Origin: Pseudomonas sp. MF4836
GTDB lineage: Bacteria > Pseudomonadota > Gammaproteobacteria > Pseudomonadales > Pseudomonadaceae
Reading direction: 5' to 3'
Assembly: GCF_002018875.1 (NCBI RefSeq)
Contig: NZ_MVOL01000003.1
Span: 372,001 to 436,000 of the forward strand
Length of the DNA stretch: 64,000 nucleotides
The notes beneath the pieces were generated by a model. That model ran no database searches. It was not told where the DNA came from and saw only the letters and a program-made list of their open reading frames with translations. Of the stretch, positions 61,052 through 64,000 are shown piece after piece. Within the stretch, counting starts at the first letter, position 1, and each line of letters opens with the position of its first letter. The position numbers were made by a program, and so were the translations under genes.

Positions 61052-62329
61052 GTGGACGATTACCAGCAGACGATACGCACCTTGTCCGATCGCATAGTGC
61101 TGGCACAAACGCCAATCCGGGTACTGGATGCGGTGAAGTGGGACGACAACATCCGCAAGGGCTTCCTCAAGGCCCAGGGCAAGGAAATGCCTGCGGTCGA
61201 CCGTGATTACTACCAGAACCGACCCCTGTCCTTCGACTCCAGCGCGGTCAAGCTGGAGTTCCAGAACATCGAGCGCGACATCACCCGCCAACTCGGCCAG
61301 TTCAACCCGGTCGGGCAGATCATGCGGCGCATGTGCAAGGAATACCGCATGGTGGTGCGCATGCTCGAAGCCCGCGGCACCGAGGACTTCGGCCTGATCT
61401 CCCAGGAGCTGTACGGCGCCGCATCCGATGCGTTTCACGCCGGCGACCCGACCCTGGCCGACCTCGGGCTGATGCTTTCCGACTACCTGAACAACATCGA
61501 CGGCCGTGGCGACCTCAAGGACGAGCCCAAGACCCTGACCGCCAAGGACGCCGTAAGCCTGCTGCAAAGCCGGCTGAACAAGGTGTTCGGCGAGGCCGAG
61601 GAAACCATCCGCGTATTCGAGTCGGACGGGATCGTCGCCGATGCCGCGGCTGGCGCCGACTACATCAAGATCCGCGCCGACGCCATGTTCAACGACCGTG
61701 ACGTGCGCGCCCTGGAAGTCCACGAAGGCCTGGTGCATGTGGGCACCACCCTCAATGGGCAGAACCAGCCGATCTGCACCTTCCTGTCCAAGGGGCCGCC
61801 TTCGTCGACCGTGACCCAGGAAGGCCTGGCGATCCTGATGGAGATCATCACCTTCGCGTCCTACCCCAGCCGCCTGCGCAAACTGACCAACCGTACCCGG
61901 GCGATCCACATGGTGGAGGAGGGCGCCGACTTTTTGCAGGTGTTCGAGTTCTTCCGCGAGCAGGGCTTTGAAATGGCCGAAAGCTACGGCAACGCCAGCC
62001 GGGTGTTCCGTGGTTCGGTGCCGACCGGGCTGCCATTTACCAAAGACTTGTCCTATCTCAAGGGCTTTATCATGGTTTACAACTACATTCAGTTGGCCGT
62101 GCGTAAAGGCAAGCTGGAGCAAGTGCCGCTGTTGTTCTGCGGCAAGACCACCCTGGAAGACATGCGTACCCTGCGCCAGCTGGTGGACGAAGGCCTGGTG
62201 GTGCCGCCCAAGTACCTGCCGGACCAGTTCCGCGACATGAACGCGCTGTCGGCCTGGATGTGCTTCTCCAACTTCCTCAATCACCTGAGCCTGGACCGGA
62301 TCGAGGCCGACTACTCCAATATCCTTTGA
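61052..62329 (+). CDS. DUF1704 / QEGLA-motif protein
   Basis: The 425-residue protein starts at a GTG after AAGAGGAAC. It carries the family signature TQEGLAILMEIITF near residue 254 and the preceding VHEGLVHVGTTLNG, which together resemble the HExxH-like arrangement (HEGLVH, then QEGLA) of a tyrosine carboxypeptidase-like metalloprotease fold. The family was named from an effect on flavohemoglobin expression and is now grouped with MATCAP/DUF1704 peptidases by similarity. Other blocks are NPVGQIMRRMCKEYR and FRGSVPTGLPFTKDL. The substrate is unknown. Confidence 0.85.
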   Translation: MDDYQQTIRTLSDRIVLAQTPIRVLDAVKWDDNIRKGFLKAQGKEMPAVDRDYYQNRPLSFDSSAVKLEFQNIERDITRQLGQFNPVGQIMRRMCKEYRMVVRMLEARGTEDFGLISQELYGAASDAFHAGDPTLADLGLMLSDYLNNIDGRGDLKDEPKTLTAKDAVSLLQSRLNKVFGEAEETIRVFESDGIVADAAAGADYIKIRADAMFNDRDVRALEVHEGLVHVGTTLNGQNQPICTFLSKGPPSSTVTQEGLAILMEIITFASYPSRLRKLTNRTRAIHMVEEGADFLQVFEFFREQGFEMAESYGNASRVFRGSVPTGLPFTKDLSYLKGFIMVYNYIQLAVRKGKLEQVPLLFCGKTTLEDMRTLRQLVDEGLVVPPKYLPDQFRDMNALSAWMCFSNFLNHLSLDRIEADYSNIL

Positions 62330-62460
62330 CGCTCATGGGGGCTGCACATGGACGCTTCACCCACCACTTGTAGCCGCTGCCGAAGGCCGCGCTCGACAGC
62401 GCTGCCGACGCCCAGCGTGAGCTCACCCCTGACCTCAAAAGTCGCCACCGGGGGCGCGCG

Positions 62461-63378
62461 ATGATCCGAATCGTTGCCGCCCTGGCGCTGCTGCTCTCTC
62501 TCAGCGCTTGCAGCTCACTGCTGTTCTACCCCGAGCAGGGCCTGCCCTTTACCCCCGAGCGCGCCAAGCTCGAGTACCGCGACGTCACCCTGACCACCGC
62601 CGATGGCCTGAAGCTGCATGCCTGGTGGCTGCCGGCCAAGGCCGGGGTGCCGCTCAAGGGCACGGTGCTGCATCTGCACGGCAATGGCGGCAACCTGGCC
62701 TGGCACCTGGGTGGCAGTTGGTGGTTGCCGGAACAGGGTTACCAGGTGTTGCTGGTGGACTATCGCGGTTATGGCCTGTCCCAGGGCTCGCCCAGCCTGC
62801 CGGCGGTCTATCAGGACGTCGATGCCGCCTTCAAATGGCTGGACCAGGCTCCGGAGGTCCAGGGCAAGCCGCTGATCGTGCTCGGCCAGAGCCTGGGCGG
62901 CGCGCTGGCGATTCATTACCTGGTGGAGCACCCGGAGCGCCAGCGCCAGCTCAAGGCCATCGTGCTCGACGGTGTGCCGGCCAGTTACCGCGATGTCGGG
63001 CAGTACGCCCTGAGCACCTCATGGCTGACCTGGCCGTTGCAGGTGCCGCTGTCGTGGCTGGTGCCGGACGCCGATAGCGCCATCCACGCCATACCGCGCC
63101 TGACCGGGGTGCCGAAACTGCTGTATCACAGCATCGATGACCCGATCGTGCCCCTTTCCAATGGCATCCGTCTGTATCAAGCTGCGCCCGTGCCGCGGGT
63201 GCTGCAACTGACCCGAGGCGGCCACGTGCAGACCTTTGCCGATCCGACCTGGCGCCAGGTGATGCTGCGCTACCTCAAGGATCCGCTGCACTTCAACGGC
63301 CTGCGCCGCCTTGGCGAGATCCCGAACTACCCGACACCCCCGAATTCAGAAGTTGAACCTCCAGAGAGTCCGCAATGA
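62461..63378 (+). CDS. Alpha/beta hydrolase with lipoprotein signal (BEM46/YfhR-like)
   Basis: The 305-residue protein has a signal peptide ending in the lipobox LSAC (Cys17), suggesting attachment to the envelope. The alpha/beta-hydrolase core has the oxyanion region HLHGNGGNLAWHLGGSW, the nucleophile elbow GQSLGG near residue 143, and later Asp (HSIDDPIVPLSN) and His (TRGGHVQTFADP) for the triad. Its stop overlaps the next start by four bases (ATGA). The substrate is unknown. Confidence 0.85.
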   Translation: MIRIVAALALLLSLSACSSLLFYPEQGLPFTPERAKLEYRDVTLTTADGLKLHAWWLPAKAGVPLKGTVLHLHGNGGNLAWHLGGSWWLPEQGYQVLLVDYRGYGLSQGSPSLPAVYQDVDAAFKWLDQAPEVQGKPLIVLGQSLGGALAIHYLVEHPERQRQLKAIVLDGVPASYRDVGQYALSTSWLTWPLQVPLSWLVPDADSAIHAIPRLTGVPKLLYHSIDDPIVPLSNGIRLYQAAPVPRVLQLTRGGHVQTFADPTWRQVMLRYLKDPLHFNGLRRLGEIPNYPTPPNSEVEPPESPQ

Positions 63379-63701
63379 GCGAAGAACGTAACGCCATCCC
63401 CCTGATCATCACCGGTATCTGCACCATCCTCGGCACCGTGGGTTGCCTCTGGTACTACGGTTACCTGCACTTCGCCAAGCCCGAGGATGCGCTGCTGCTC
63501 AGCGACTTCACCATGCTCAAGACCGTGCCGGGCGAGGACTACAAGGTCTCCCTGGAGCCGGCGGCGCAAGTCGCCCAGTGCATCGACGGCGTGCTGGTGC
63601 TGTTCGATACCGAGCAGAAGGGCCTGAGCGGCGTGCTGATCAACAGCAAGAAAAAAGCCGTGCGCTGCATGGGCCAGGAAACCCCGCAGCTGCAACAGTA
63701 A
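63375..63701 (+). CDS. Small membrane protein of unknown function
   Basis: The 108-residue product has one N-terminal hydrophobic helix (IPLIITGICTILGTVGCLWYYG) and a soluble C-terminal part (LKTVPGEDYKVSLEPAAQVAQCIDGVLVLFD). It is translationally coupled to the upstream hydrolase (ATG overlaps TGA). The family is not recognised. The strong terminator at 63727 follows. Confidence 0.75.
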   Translation: MSEERNAIPLIITGICTILGTVGCLWYYGYLHFAKPEDALLLSDFTMLKTVPGEDYKVSLEPAAQVAQCIDGVLVLFDTEQKGLSGVLINSKKKAVRCMGQETPQLQQ

Positions 63702-63726
63702 GTACACGGGCGAGAGATCGCGGTCG

Positions 63727-63764
63727 AAAAAAGCCCCGCCTATCTGCATAGGCGGGGCTTTTTA
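63727..63764. terminator. Bidirectional intrinsic terminator
   Basis: AAAAAGCCCCGCCTAT pairs with ATAGGCGGGGCTTTTT around the four-base loop CTGC, a 16-bp near-perfect stem with A and T runs. It serves the plus-strand hydrolase pair and the convergent OmpA-family gene. Confidence 0.93.
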
Positions 63765-63796
63765 CTGGCAGTTACCAGGCTGGGGGCGACCCCGGC

Positions 63797-64000
63797 TTAG
63801 TTGCTCATCGAAGAACGTGGGGCAACCGGCTGGTTGTCGTTGGAAATAGTGACTTCCACACGACGGTTCATGGCACGGCCGGAAACGCTGGTGTTATCCG
63901 CTACCGGGTATTCCTTGCCATAGCCCTGAACCACGATGCGCGATGGATCGACACCCATCTTGATCAGCGCAACCTGCACGGAAGTGGCGCGACGCTCGGA
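63797..64000 (-). CDS. OmpA-family protein, C-terminal part only
   Basis: About 67 residues of the C-terminus are inside the window; the gene continues past the right edge. The visible part contains SERRATSVQVALIKMGVDPSRI, VVQGYGKEYPVADN and RAMNRRVEVTIS, the end of a peptidoglycan-binding OmpA_C domain, with the Arg of NRRVE that contacts diaminopimelate. The tail DNQPVAPRSSMSN is variable. Confidence 0.9.
   Translation of the reverse strand, partial: SERRATSVQVALIKMGVDPSRIVVQGYGKEYPVADNTSVSGRAMNRRVEVTISNDNQPVAPRSSMSN

Overview
This window is a 64 kb stretch of a Pseudomonas chromosome, most likely from the P. fluorescens group. The evidence is high GC, the rpsP-rimM-trmD-rplS order downstream of ffh, the xerD-dsbC-hom-thrC block, a complete wspABCDEFR operon, GTGGCGAGGGAGCTTGCTCCC-type REP elements, and a Pseudomonas-type small DUF3509 gene. 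I saw no tRNA, rRNA, CRISPR array, prophage or insertion sequence. Base composition looks uniform by eye.

Layout. 1-2604: the start of an MHS-type MFS transporter (cut by the left edge), a CorB/HlyC-CorC-like CNNM-CBS protein and the CcsA/YpjD-like membrane protein. 2815-6428: ffh and the ribosomal operon rpsP-rimM-trmD-rplS with a strong terminator. 6442-12123: a DUF4132 protein, a hotdog thioesterase, a CPA1 antiporter and xerD. 12281-16497: dsbC, hom, thrC and a DUF3509 gene. 16663-18810: a TIGR02285-type periplasmic protein and a CaiB/BaiF CoA-transferase.

19224-29395 is the most interesting block. Six co-directional genes encode a DUF2170 protein, a PspA/IM30 protein, a YqiJ-type OB-fold membrane protein, a long YqiK-type flotillin, a 1750-residue AAA 'DNA repair ATPase' and a single-HKD phospholipase D-like protein. 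A candidate promoter overlapped by two copies of the palindrome TCACGCGTGA precedes them. Running towards this operon from the other side (29425-34742) are three tandem, diverged paralogues of 574-576 residues, each with one N-terminal membrane anchor and a long helical-repeat body. They have their own candidate promoter bracketed by an inverted repeat. Together these look like a membrane-organising, nucleic-acid- or lipid-acting stress or defence module. I infer this from gene content and know of no experimental description of the whole set.

35014-38706: yaeQ, recJ and a XenA-like old yellow enzyme, followed by a REPIN nested in the loop of a bidirectional-terminator-like inverted repeat. 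39077-43905: opgD, then an uncharacterised four-gene minus-strand operon containing two paralogous small membrane proteins and two exported proteins, and a further unknown membrane-anchored protein. 43987-46497: a gamma-aminobutyraldehyde-type dehydrogenase and a LysR regulator. 46673-47395: a DUF533/TerB-like protein. 47631-56133: the complete Wsp surface-sensing chemotaxis-like system, with translationally coupled genes, ending in the diguanylate cyclase WspR. 56925-59594: prfB with its programmed +1 frameshift, then lysS. 59699-64000: a TetR regulator, a lipoprotein, a QEGLA/DUF1704 protein, a lipoprotein-like alpha/beta hydrolase with a coupled small membrane protein, and the C-terminus of an OmpA-family protein cut by the right edge.

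Starts were chosen from ribosome binding site spacing, overlap with upstream stops and known family lengths. Several differ from the longest open frame: trmD, xerD, hom, thrC, wspA, wspC, the DUF4132 gene, the thioesterase and the dehydrogenase.
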